Shown: one piece after another, positions 22,528 through 45,215 of the stretch
How the letters are laid out: each line of letters begins with the position of its first letter
How positions within the stretch are numbered: the first letter of the stretch is position 1
Assembly (NCBI GenBank): GCA_035582835.1
Contig: JAYKAV010000489.1
Span: 1,284,580-1,348,579 of the forward strand
Origin: Phoebastria nigripes
Lineage: Eukaryota > Chordata > Aves > Procellariiformes > Diomedeidae
Direction: 5' to 3'
Length of the DNA: 64,000 nt
Notes under the pieces: generated by a model
The model's database searches: none
Told to the model about the DNA's origin: nothing
Seen by the model: the letters and a program-made list of their open reading frames with translations, nothing else
Made by a program: the position numbers and the translations under genes

Positions 22528-25500
22528 AGATATATGGCTAAAGCTCAGTTTTCTGAGTAGCCCTCCAAGGAGCATTTTTTCTGTGATAGTATTGCATCTG
22601 GATTTTTGACAGCCATGGAGCATAGCATGGCAATACTGTCCCAAAATAGAATATCTGCATATTTATCAATCTGATGTGCTGGTGTCTACCCAATCAGTAG
22701 CTTTATCTGTACTGCAACTCGACTTGACATCTCAGGACAAAAGTGAACACTGAGTTCATACATTTGAACAGTTTTTTTGGAATTGTGATAAACGTAATGT
22801 ATAAACTAGGAAAAAGAATCATGTCCTGTTATGTCTACATCCAGGTCATTTCCGGGTGGGCTTCATATCCCAGAAACAGTGTCTCAGTTGCTTTTTTCCC
22901 ATGAAATGATCTCCTGATGCAATAGTTAAATGAGTTCTGGGCCATGTTCACCAGTGCGCTCTAGGCCACTGCAATTACATTGAAATAAAGCTGGAGTGGC
23001 ATTGATCAGTCAGATTGAAATTTGATGACTGTTCTAATTACTGTATTTGGGAATCCTTAATGAAAGAAGAGTACATGTGTATATGTGTGAGAGAAGGAGA
23101 GATAGTTCCTATGGGATGCTACACAATGGAAAAGTGCTAAGTATATTAATTATTTATAAAACAATTACTATTCAGCTTATCCCACAAGTTCAGATCTGAG
23201 TCCAGATCCAAACTTTCCCTAAAGGGTGCATTTAGCCTTTTGGTTTGAGCCCTACCCTATTTGTAAGTAACATAACTGACCTAGTCCAGCCACAGAACAA
23301 TACGCATAGCCATGCCTGTGTTTTGCTCTTGTTTGTATTGTGTGAAGCTGGAGCTGATCCAGAGAAGCCTATGAAGAGATTCTACACTGACTGTGGGGTG
23401 AGTGAGAACTAATTAAATTCATTGCCTGCATCAAATTCCTTAATTAACAGAATGAGATTAAATAATATTAAATAATCCTGAAACACTTTCATAAACATTT
23501 GAATTTATGAAAATTATTCAAACAAGCAATTTTCAGTTATTTGCTAGTACAAATTATTTTGCAATTTCTTTGATAATACAAATACCACTCAAGTTGGCTA
23601 AATTGTTCAAATTCTTAAACTAACAGGTCTGTTAAAAATGTTTTCAGGAACTCCTAAAAAATAAACGTTCATGAATATTTCCAAAAGGCTGAATTTACAG
23701 CGCTGCATTGCACATCCACGTCTGAAATGAATTTTAATAGCAGGAAATCTGAAAAATTAGGTGCCCAGTTTAAAAAAAGAAAGATATAATTGAGAAGGTG
23801 CCTGCTATTAAACCCCCTAGTAGTAACTATTCCTAGAAGAAAACAGGTGAAATCGGATTTGATGTAGTACAGGCTGTGCACACACAGTGACAGAGAAAGA
23901 AATGTTTTCTTTAGGATGTATTTTAAATAAATGCTGTATCAACATTGTTCTTAATTAGATTACATAAATGATGCTGTCCACCAGAAACTAGCACTGGAAC
24001 CTCAGTGTGTGATAACATTCTTAGCAGATGAAGGTCTAAATTTGAAAAACACTANACTTCTCAGCTGTAGAAAAGTTTCAAAACATAATCAGTCTATTTT
24101 AACATATTCCAAATACATTCAACCGAACTGCCAATATTTCAGTTCCTTGCAAAACATAAGCAGAATACAACCAAACGTACATAAGTATATCTAAGAGTTT
24201 TAATAACTGCTAACTCTGAGCAGCAAATCCAAATGTGAGTTCAGTCAGGCAATAAGTACGCGCTAAGGTCCGTGGGATTTTTTCAGGAAAAAAGTCTCAC
24301 TATTGCCAGTGTAAGGAAGAGGGCAGCGTGAGAGCTGGAGTCAAAGCAATTAAGTCAACACCAGCAATTAATTTAATGCCAGCAGAGAGTGTGCACCACT
24401 GGGTACATCCCTGAATATTATCTCTCTTTGGTCAAAAAGCATGTCCCAGTCCCTGATCAGTCAAACTTAACAGCACAATGATACTTTTTGGTCTTTGCCT
24501 AGCTGTCAAATAGCAGGTGTCAACCAACGCACAGTGTACTGGCTGCACCCAGTCATCCTGTATGCCAGACAGGCCCGTAGTAAACAGGGACAAGCCTACC
24601 TGAGGAATAGCCACCTGGCCCAAGAAGAAAGATAGTGACCAGTGAGGATACGTAATGCTTCATTAGAGGAGAGGCTTGAATGGGGTTTTTTTGCAAGGGC
24701 TCTTAGCCTCTGCAACTGCTTCTATTCAGCACAGCCTAAATTTTATAGCTTTTCAGGCATGCTGCAGAAGGCAGCTGCTAAGAACACTTCTTAGCATGGT
24801 AAGGAACTCAAAATGTGCTTTAGAAGTGACTTATAGGAAAATTTCTGCCTAGGATTCCTCTCTTCTAACTTTTAATCCTAAGGCATGCAAACTCACTTCG
24901 GGTGCGTTCTTCTCCACATGGATTCTAAAGGAAATCTGACTTAGCTGAGCTTTGATGCTCTGTTTTCAGATGCCAAGTGAGGTAAGATAAATCCTGCCAT
25001 ATCAGTGCTACAAAGGGATTGCTACAACAGACTGTCTTGTCAGTCACAAGGAGAAAAACTTTCAAGAACATGAACTCATTTGCAGGGAAATGGAACAGTG
25101 AGATAAAACAAGGGCTCCTCACAGCACAACACAGGTCACCCACAGCACTGAGCAGANGCCCACTGCTGTCTGAGCTGGCTTAACAGATCCTTTAATGTTG
25201 GTATGTGACTAAATCAGACAGGTCAGAAGCCAGGAGATAGAATGGAAAAGGATAGATCATGAAAAACATATAAAGACATCTTCACATGTGTTTAAGCGCT
25301 AGCAGGTTTGCACAGTCAACTTAGTTATTGGCTTCAAATTATGATAGTAATTTGAAAGCCAATAAATAAGTACTTCATAAGTTTATCAGTGAATGAAAAA
25401 GTCTCAGACTGTGAAGGAAACTTTCATTTTTATCTGGACATTTTCCTGTTCACATATTTATTTACTATGAATAATTTATCAAAGTAACAGTTCATCATGG

Positions 25501-27361
25501 ATCTTTGATGTTTGCAAAGCCACAGCCCACAGTTATAGACCACAATGAAAAACAAGAGTTTACAGCTGCAAGGGTAAAATTGCAAAGTTATGTTTAAACT
25601 AAGAAAGGTATTTCTCTCACAATACCTATTAGAACATCAGCATACACTAATCCCAGTGGCAGAATAATGCGTCAGCCCCAAATACACTGCTGACTCAGTA
25701 ATACCCACAGAAATACAATAGCAAAAAGAGTCCTGATCCACCATTTTTAAGGAAGGGAACATGGATCCTTCCAGCCATTACACTTTCTACTATTTAATAT
25801 GCTACATATTAAACCCTGTCCACTTCAAAAGCAGGAAAAATGAGACATGCCCCTGTTGTGCCCTAACTGATTATATACTAGAAGAAATAATGACAGTGAT
25901 ATGAACAGACTTAGGGAAAGGTCTAAATTAATTCTTGAAGTGCAATGTAATGCAAATATATGCAAGTTGGCCAAAAAAAAAAAAAACCCACCAAACAGGA
26001 ATTTAGCCTTTGATTCCTGAATGTTCCCATTTATTTATGGCAGAGAGTTAAAGGGCAGAGACCTCTTGATTCAACATTTGTGCCATGCACAGACGTTGAC
26101 TCTATCTGTTTCTCATGGAAAAGAAATAATTTTCAGACAAGTTGTCTCTGTCTTCTTTGTAAGTCCACCCACTACTGTGCCTTCCATGAGAAATCACTAT
26201 CAAAATTATTCTTGTAACTCCTTGACTACAGTATTCAGTTAAATAATACAGCAGCTCTCTGTCTTAGGAAAAGTATAACTATGTGAGTATTTAATATGTA
26301 TGAAAACCAGTAAACTGTACCTATCTGATTCGACCTTATAAATTAATAACACCTTTGCTAGGTTCCCACTGAATCAACTGGAATTTAAGGGCCCTCAAGT
26401 AAGCTTAGTTTCTGTCTCCTGGATAAAGGGTTTTTAGTTTGTCATTATCCAGCACTGCCTGAATGGAATTTATGAACATTCTGTGATACTGTCAATAGAG
26501 AAACTTACTTCAGAGCTAGGAACAACTGTCTTTATATGATAGCTTATTACAACAATTTCCTTTGCATAATGTTGACAAAGAGTTTGATCCAAATATTCAT
26601 TTGAATTGCTAAATGATAGGTAGCAGTAAGCAGCCTAAAGTAGCCTCCCAAGTCTCTCCCTTCTCATTTCTTTTCATGCTTAAGTAAGTTTAGTGCTTCA
26701 ACATGCCTGTATAAATTGCTTCTATCTGTAAGCTCCACTATACAAACAACAGCAGCTAGAAGATACTAAAACATCTAAAATCAAAAGCATAATGGCTACT
26801 TCCCAAAGCCTGCCAGTAAACCCTCATGGTACTGCTGTATTGGGGTCAACACAATGAATTACAATAGATTTCTTTCTTTTTGCACATCTTGAAACTGTAA
26901 TAGTCCTGCATTCCTTAGTACTGCTTAGTCATCTGCTGTTACCCGTTTTACTCATTAACATAATCTCCATTTTTATCCAAATATTCTGTTGGTTAATGGT
27001 AGTATATTCACTGCCATCACACTGAGGCTACTTCTTTATTATTCCTTATTCTGAGTTACTTTATTCCTTGTTCTGAGTCCAGGACGAAATGTCACACTCA
27101 CATAAACATTCTGTATTTGTAGTAAGTTTCCTAGGAGCCAACCAAATAAGATTAGAAAGGATTATCTGAAGATCAATAACAACCAAGGCAGCTCTTTCTT
27201 ATATCTCATCCCATTCAGGATTCTCTGTAACTTCTGTTCAACTCTAACTGCAATTTAGAATCAAAAATATGGCTTCTCTCTTAATGACAAGCACCAGGCA
27301 CAGAGTTCTGGTCCAAAACTTGAAAACCCCAAACTGTGGAGGTATTTGGGTTTAAGGCCTC

Positions 27362-27362
<1 letters not shown>

Positions 27363-27395
<33 letters not shown>

Positions 27396-27423
27396 NAAAA
27401 AAAAAAAAAAAAAAAAAAAAAAA
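27363..27423. repeat. Poly(A) tract of about 61 with one N
   Basis: An almost pure A run (N at 27396), the longest homopolymer in the window. No gene-like or SINE-like sequence is recognisable immediately upstream on either strand, and no flanking duplication was seen. Confidence 0.9.
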
Positions 27424-30400
27424 TAGAATGTAGCTGAAGTTCAGGCAGAAGTGAAAAAGACAGTTCACCTCAGTTCACTATAAATAGAGGTTTCTAAGCA
27501 AAGACCTATCAGTGCAAAGCAAATTTGGACACTGAAATGTACACAAGAAAGGACTGATTTAGCAGTAAGCCTGCAAAGAGGAAAAGCTGGAGACCCTGGA
27601 AACACTGGTTCGTTTGGCATTGCTGACTGGGAGCAGACAGGGAGTCATTTCCCTCCAGTAGCTTGCTTGGGTGACACAGATTTCTTTATAACTTACTAGC
27701 AACAGAAACCAGTAATGCAGCTCTGTCTTTGTTCCTTCATAGCCACAGTCCCTGAGTTTGTGAAGTGTTGCTAAATGGCCTGACAATCATGAGAATGAAA
27801 GCAAGCAGAGAAGGGATGTTCCTACATACTTATCAAGACCAGAATGACCAGATACAGAGTTATTTTTAAAAATAAAANGGTGGATTAGTTTTCCCCTGCC
27901 CCCCTGTAGAAGAATACTTCTGTACAAGCAGTTATTAAAACAAGCTGAACTACTTTTTGGAATATGGGAGGCCTCCATCCAATCTCATGTGTCCCATCTC
28001 CAGGTGATCCCTCTTTTGGGGGAAGGGGAGAGTCAGAGCATTGAGCTACACGACAGAAGTACCAGCCCTGCTGTGTATACGTAGCCTTAATCCCCATGGG
28101 CTTGCTTGTTCCGTTTGTAAAACAGGGATGATTTTCACTATCATGTGATATTGTGATGAAGTATATGAAGAATTTTAAACTACTGTGCAATGGATACAGT
28201 ATGAGAATTTTTGACATTGAATTACTTAATTTCCAGTTTATAGTTTTCTCTTCCCTTGGGATTACAAGGTAGCCAGGTTTACTGTTCTCTCAGTAAAGTT
28301 CTCTCTTTACTGTACTCCTTCCTGAGTATCCTTCATACTCAGGAAGGATAAAGTATGGCTAAATGTTGGAAGATGCTTGGGGAGGATTTTTTTCTTCAGA
28401 TAAGTAGAACTCGGCTTGGAGCCTTACATGGCCATTGACTGTTACTGCGACCTCCTTCCCTGAAAGTGGTGTTTAAGTCTGGGTGGAGAAAGGTTCCTGC
28501 GAACATCTTATCTGCTGTATTCGGAAAGGCTTGAGTCCGTGATCTAGCTAGAGAACAACAGTTCTTTGGAAAAGTATAAGTGTGTTGCTCACAGGTCTCC
28601 TTTATTATTTCTATAGTCCTTTTTTCTGCTTAATAACCCAGAAGGGTTGGAAACAGAGGCAATGATAGGTAGCTGTGTGACCATACTGAGAAATAACAGT
28701 TTGTTTTAGAAAGACACTGTTTGCATTACTGTCAGGTTACTATTCCTCCGTTGGGCACACTGCACTCTCTTAAAAATTTTCAGTTACTCTCTTTTTTTCT
28801 AAGAGTAGTTGGGAAAGAGCAATGTGCTCATTTTTGCCATAGGAGAGCAGAGAGCATGATCTGAAATAAGGTTTGTTGAACGACACCAGCTCTGCTGCAT
28901 AGGGATTGACTGTGCTAATCAAACACAGTCCCATGTAAGGCCAGTTTGGTGACACATTGCCACGTTGTTCCAGCAAGAACTGTGATCTGGGAATGCCTCC
29001 CTCACCTTACACTGAGCTAGGGAAGCCTAGCCCATCTGACCAGTCTCTCAGGCCAGTACAAGGTCCCACCAGCTCCTTCTGGTGTGACTCTACACTTCAG
29101 AAGAGTTCATAGTGCTCAGGATTTGCAGAGACTCTGCTCTCTTAGTGCTGTAGAGAACCAATGAGGAAGCTCCTCATATCATGTTGTCTGGACATACATG
29201 TTAGTCCCAAACAACCTCTGAGCGTTAAACTACCATTTTTGATCTTTATGTGGACTTTGACTGGTGTGTGCAGACACTGGAACTTCTTTCCAGAACCACT
29301 GCGAACCATGAACATGCCTTTGAGGAGAGTCCTGCCAGCAATACAGCAAAGTGTGGTGAGGAGACCATATTCTGCCTTACAACAAATCCAGCTGTCAAGC
29401 TATAGCACCCTCTGAAATCAGGGCAAGACGGCCTTTAAAAAAAAAAAAATCTTGAAACTGTCATGTCTCTAGCCCATCTGCTTTGCCCATCATGATAAGC
29501 AATTTATCCAGCATCTTGCCTTACTCATACCACTGGGAAAATCTCTGCTCTGTGCAGAGTGATCAGTTTCTTTTTCAAGACACAGCTTGAAGTGCAAGGC
29601 TGTAAGCAAGAATATTGGGTACTCTGACTCATTCTCTTGGAGGGCTATTTTTATGATTGTTCTCCATGGAACTACATCTTAAAACTCTCAGTTAATGTTC
29701 TTAAATAATTTTCACAGCTCTCTGCTGAGCCATCTCAGCATAGGGGTTATTCCCTCTGAAGTAAGAACCTTTCCCAGGTTCTCGGGAATATAACTACCCT
29801 CCAATACTGCACTCTGTGAAACCAAACTATTGGCTGAATACCTCCTCCTTTTTCTTTACCTCAGTAAGTGGCTACAAGTCAGTGCCATTTAAAATTTAAT
29901 CAATCTTGTCCTAACAGGATATACTTCTTGGATTTTAACCCATCTTCTACATAAAACAAACCACTAAATTCAGCTACAATAACTGCCTCATGACAGAACC
30001 TTTGTCTCAAGAACCTCTTAATGAGCTCTCATTATCACAAATTGCCCCTGAATATCTATAATATCTTTTGAAGCTCCACACATCTCACCACTTCCTGTCT
30101 CCTGCTTTCTTTACAATCCATTAACATCCCTTAGCAGCCTCATTTGAACAATTAAACTTTACTGTTTCTAGAAAGGCACAAGGAACCCCAGGTTCTACTA
30201 TTAGGTCTGTGCCTTTGAGAGACCTGGGAAGGGATTCACATGGTCCAACTTAACCAAGCCCAGATTCCTCCTACAGTTCATGGCCCTCAGAGAAAGATTT
30301 AGCGCAGGTTGTTGGCCTGATGTGACTGGTAACTCCACCGGTCTCTGAATCGCCCTCTTGGAGGTCCCCCATAAAGGCACTTAAACTAAATGTCTGACGT

Positions 30401-31740
30401 TAGACAGTAAAAATCTACATCCTTTCCTCATACCCCAGTTTCAAGTCTCTCTGGCTAATCTCTGCACACAACTTTGCCTTCTCTATAGAGTTGATTTGCC
30501 AGCAGGTTTTTGTTGTGCTTGTTTATGTTCAACACTAATGGCTCAAACTGCCCCACGTGAGCTGGATGTTCTCATTCACATGCCTGATAATAGGTTCTTA
30601 TCTACCTGTGAGTGTTTCAACTACAAGCAGACAAACTCAAACTCATTAAGCCATTACAGTGTTTCCCTGAAAGCGTTCTCATGGATTAAAGGCTTGAGTG
30701 GCCCTGGAAGATGCTGATCCCTTGCAGAGGGTAAGTCCATGGCCTCCATCCCTACTGAAATCAATTCTAAAAGTAATTGTGTTGTGTGATGTGAACTGTG
30801 TTTTCTGAGCTTGTCTGGTGGCTGTGTTTAAAGTCCCCTGAAAAAACACATATCGGAGATTTTACAGCTACAAAGAGCTTGTGCCTGAACACTAATGGGT
30901 GCATTGGCAAGCAGATGTAACTTTGGTATTTCTTACTCTTTCCTAAAGGTATAGAACATTCTGACATTTTGATAGATCAGCAGATTCTCATTCCACGTTA
31001 TATTCCAGGCATGCAGCTGAGAAATTACTAATGTCTATGAAAGTAAAAATACTGCACCTATACTTCTTATGTCTTTACTGTGTTGACTGCATTTATCTTG
31101 TAGGATGACATCCAGAAATGGGAAACCGTGGCTCCATTCAAGTCAATTGCAAAACTCCCAGTGACAAAAGTAGCTCATTCATAAAGCTCTAAACACACCT
31201 TAATGTTTTCTGTAACTTCAATGAAATGCTCTCAGGAAGAGCCAGACACAGCAAAATCTCAACTCCAACCTTCATCTGATCAGAAGTCTCTCCATTTTGC
31301 TGAAGCTCCATGCAGGTATAAAGTAATTTTTTCTTTTATCACATGGCAGAAACAGGGCCTGTTCCTTTCTGGGTGCAGGCCGCCATACTTTTCCTCACCA
31401 ACTTCAAAACTATGATGGAAGCAGATCTTTATTTACTTGTTTTGTGGTTTGTTTTGTGTTGTTTTTTTCCCCCATTCGGTAGGTTTTGGAAATAATAGAT
31501 TCATTTCCTTGCTCCCCCCCTGCATCCCCCAAAGTGGATTTCACCTTACAGGTGTTATGTTCACTAAGGACTGAATCACTTGCTAAAAATGAGCCAAAAT
31601 ACTCTGGCCCTGAGCCACCAAAATGCTTTAAGTTGGTTATTTTCTGCTAATCTTTCATGGGTTTGCTAAGTTTAGCAAGTCACTGGGGTTAGGAGATGAC
31701 CAGTTCAGCCCAGATCAAAGGAAATGCCTTTGCAGACTTT
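27424..31740. other. Intergenic, poly(A) tract to TMEM233 island
   Basis: No coding exon is supported. It holds the paired hairpins at 28,291-28,347 and a short relic of the CATTGACTTCAATGG-type repeat near 31,130-31,170. The remainder is unassigned. Confidence 0.5.
28291..28347. repeat. Two adjacent hairpins, one with a perfect 13-bp stem
   Basis: CAGTAAAG (28291-28298) pairs with CTTTACTG (28305-28312) across 6 nt. CCTTCCTGAGTAT (28317-28329) then pairs perfectly with ATACTCAGGAAGG (28335-28347) across CCTTC. No function is known from sequence. Confidence 0.85.
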
Positions 31741-32258
31741 ATGCCACTTGCTGACGGAGCTCACTGACACTAGAAATGACAGTCTGGGAACACCGCGCAG
31801 TTCTCCCCGGGGGTAACGCAAACTCAGTTAAACTCGTTTCACTGCGAACAGTTAAAAAGTTTCGGAAAAGACCGGAAGAGCCGAAGGCCGTGTGGCTGCG
31901 GGCCGCGCTGTGCCCGCGGCGGGGGAGGCCGCCGGGGGCAGGACAGGGATGGCCCGGGGAACCCCGCCCGTCTCCGGCCAGCCGCAGCCGGATCACGGTG
32001 CTGGAAACCCTCGACGGCTTTTGTTTGGATTCCTGTTTTTCCGATTCCTCCCGTGAAGGTACTCCGGGGTTAAAGGATTCCGCGTAAGAGGAGCTGTCGG
32101 CGGGCAGCCCCCGCCCCGCAGTGCTGCCGGCTGCCCGTCCCGGGGAGGCGCCGCGCCGCGCCGGGCGGCTCCCTTGGCTCGGCGCCGCGGCCGGGTCACG
32201 CCTGCCCGGTGCGCGGCGCTGGGCTTTCCGAGCCGCCCGCCCGCCGCGCCGCAGCCCC

Positions 32259-42379
<10,121 letters not shown>

Positions 42380-43160
42380 TTCTGATTTATCCATGATTCT
42401 GCTGACGGTTTCAAAGATGCAAGGTGTNATGTGTTTGAGGGCTGAATGAGCCTTGGGAGTTCTTCCACAACATCCCAGATCTGCGCTTCTGGAAAGCAAC
42501 AAACCTGAGACATCCAAGTCAGGTTGGCAGGAGGGAATCTCTATCAATTGTTACACAACTTTTCCTCTTGGTACAGAAACTTGGTTCAGGCTCATCTGGC
42601 TCTGAAGTCCCCTTCAAAACAACTCCTCACCTTCTCCCAGGGGGCTGGCTATGCATGTCCTGGAAATGCAGATCTGCAGGCCAAGAAGGAACCTTTCTTC
42701 TCCTGCCAGAAGTCACAAACTTCAGACCTTCCCCATCATGGAAGTCTCCATTCAGTTCTTGTTCAAGTGTAGTCTTTAGTTGTTCATCCTTTGCTTTGTG
42801 GAGCTCAGACACTCCCCTCTCCAAGTCTCTGTGAAGACCCTGTTGGTCTCCTGTTTGTACACCCTGATGGTCTGCAGTCTGCTCACCTCCTCCTGAAGCC
42901 CTTTTCCCTGGAGACTCAGTGCTTCAGTCAGAGTACAGCTCCCACCAGAGAGGCCACCAAAATCCCAGCCCCAAAGACAGGCAGCAGGCACTCCCTGCAG
43001 CTGCAACCTGGACAGCTACATCCTCCTTCTGAAGCTCCATCTGGGTCAAGGCATCCGATATGCCAGACAGTTGCTCCACCAGTTTTGGGGACGGTGCCCT
43101 GTGGCTTATCACTACCACTGTTGCACAGTCCCAAGCAGTCCCTTGCTGTCTTCAACAGTT
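42380..43160 (-). pseudogene. Degenerate CR1-type ORF1 (esterase ORF) relic
   Basis: On the minus strand, broken frames follow in order: a coiled-coil-like LQEEVSRLQTIRVYKQETN (near 42,890); then SGRRRKVPSWPADLHFQDM (near 42,670); then RKSCVTIDRDSLL (near 42,540) where the family has a GDSLL-type nucleophile block; then QVCCFPEAQIWDVVEELPRL and IQPSNT (42,513 down to 42,430). This order matches CR1 ORF1, whose second half is an SGNH-type esterase, as I recall it from many bird loci. The Gly before Asp-Ser is replaced by Arg, several stops interrupt it, and it is dead. It is separate from the ORF2 fragment at 18 kb. Confidence 0.65.
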
Positions 43161-44794
43161 TCTGGGTCTCCTGTGCAAACTCACAACTTAATTGCTAAAA
43201 ACCTTCTTGGCCGCTCTTGAACATCTCTCATTGAAACCACTGTGAATTGAACACTCAAATACTTCTTCATCTCTGGACCCAGATTCCTTCAGCATTCACT
43301 GGAAAGTAATATCATCTCTATGAATGGTATTTCTAGAAGACTAGATCAACGAGGTCAGTGCCTACACTTGCTGAATTTCAGTAGCCTCTTGAGTATCAAA
43401 ACCCACATGCCCTATTAAAAATTCCAACCAAAGTTATCCATTTGTTCCCACGTCTCCTCTTCTGGCTTTTCAGTACCCAAACCTACTATGCATTCCATCT
43501 TGCTTAGGAAAGAGGTTGAGTTCTGTGCTTTAAGCAGAGCTGAGGAGGGCTCCCGTGGTACTCCACATGCCTCAGCCAGGAGAAGAACATCTAGTCAGGG
43601 GTGTTGAGGGTAGAAATGGTAGAAGCTGCAGAGGGAGGAAGTGCAAGAAATTCCTGCTTTGAACAAACAGTGACATTATACCCCCAATAATAACCCCAAT
43701 TATACCCCCAGTAATACTGGTAGACTCGGGAAGAGAAAGACCCATTCACTTTTCAGAAAATTCCTACCTCTGAGCCCCGAGCTTCCTTGCATGACTTCTT
43801 TGGTTTATTCAGTTGCAGAGCAACGGTAGCACAGGAATAACAGCAGGTGACACCTACATCTGCATGGAAGAAACAGCCTTGACTTTTCATTTTGAAGATT
43901 TACTCGGTGCTAAGCCAACTCTGGACTTCTACTGCTGCCTTGGAGAGCCTCATTTGTCTTTAACACTGGCATGTTATCTTTAGCAAACATACATTAAGAT
44001 ATATAGTGATACATATATATATATATATAGCCTGGCACAGGACCCACCCAACACTTGGGAACCATCTACCTTCTGCAGTCATGACCCTGAATGTAGAGAA
44101 GGGGAAGCCGTCACTTGCATCACTGGAGTTAACAGCCCAGCAATAAAAGTTGTCTGTCTTGATCAATGTAAACTGGTGTGTTCCTCATTATGCTGAGGAA
44201 TCACTGAGTGTTAAGCTGAGGTGTGTGCTGAATCAGGGCTGTCCCCCATTCCACACTAGGCCAAATTTATTCTTACTCCATTCTGTAACTTTTACCCTCT
44301 CCTGCCAGTTCATCCTGCGCTCCTACCTTGTCAGTCCTGAATGCTGAATTACACTTCCACTGCTTGCTCAGATGTAACTTAAACCAGTATTTGTGTCACC
44401 ACTGAGTCTAGCCCTGCATATGCGCCCATAGGCATGTTGTCCATCAAGAACTGCAGTGAGAAAAGGGACGTATTTGTCTTCCATAAGGAGACATCACTAC
44501 AAACTGAAACAGTGCAGAGCTGTGTGCTGTAGCCTGCGTGTGGCCTTAATCTGCTGTAATATGCCTGGTTAGAGAGTAAATGGCAAGATACCTAATGACA
44601 GGCGACACTCAGCTGTGAACCACATCCCAAATCCTGCTTCTAGTTCTGATGTCCTTGTCTTAAGAAAGATGCGGTATACACACACACACAGAACGAAGAG
44701 AAGGGCTGCAAGGTATGAAAAAACCTTTATATGTGGAAAGACAAAATAGACACAATCTCTTTGGCTTGGGAAAGAAAGACTTAGGAATTGGTAG
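43161..44794. other. Intergenic with short simple repeats
   Basis: It holds a duplicated ATTATACCCCCAATAAT / ATTATACCCCCAGTAAT pair (43,675-43,716), a (TA)n run at about 44,012-44,028 and a (CA)n run near 44,678-44,690. It may include decayed sequence upstream of the CR1 ORF1 relic. Confidence 0.45.
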
Positions 44795-45215
44795 TTAAAG
44801 GCAGTGAAATAAAGAGTGATTATTTGTTGTCTCTTATGAATGAGATAAAGGGGCATCAGAGGAAAGCAGATTTAAACGAGGAGGTACTTTTCCATGTGAC
44901 ATACAATGCAGCTGTGGGACTTATTCCTTCTGGTTGCTGTGGATACAAAAAATACAAATTATTTGAAACAGCAACGAGTGAAGTTNCAAAAAAAAGCTTA
45001 AATGCAAAGATGCAGATGTCATCTCGGGCCCAGAAAGTTTCTAAGCTGCAGATTGCCAGAGCTGGAAGGCANTAAAGGGAGAAATATCAGCCTGGACTTA
45101 GCCTTTTCTTACACAGTCTCTTTAGGCATTTGTAACATGTCACTGTCAGAGATGGGATGCTGTGAAGATGGCTGTTTGCTCTGACCCAGTACCACTATTC
45201 TTATGCTCCTTCATG
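44795..45215 (+). mobile_element. Ancient CR1-type LINE 3' end, sense strand
   Basis: Blocks AAAGAGTGATTATTTGTTGT and AAGGGGCATCAGAGGAAAGC, then GCAGATTTAAACGAG, follow the CR1 tail. The end CTCTGACCCAGTACCACTATTCTTATGCTCC (45,178-45,208) matches the very common old CR1 terminus 'tctgacccagtatggccgttcttatgttc'. It contains two Ns. Inactive and strongly diverged. Confidence 0.65.

Larger units (their letters stand above)
20101..27362. other. Intergenic between CR1 and the poly(A) tract
   Basis: No coding exon is supported. It contains the long imperfect palindrome at 22,332-22,527 and a short duplicated old-repeat motif near 21,360-21,400. Much of it is AT-rich and unassigned. Confidence 0.5.

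Noticed and set aside
42791..43198. 135-codon plus-strand frame
   Set aside because: The minus strand of the same segment carries CR1 ORF1 landmarks, so the plus-strand frame is a shadow.
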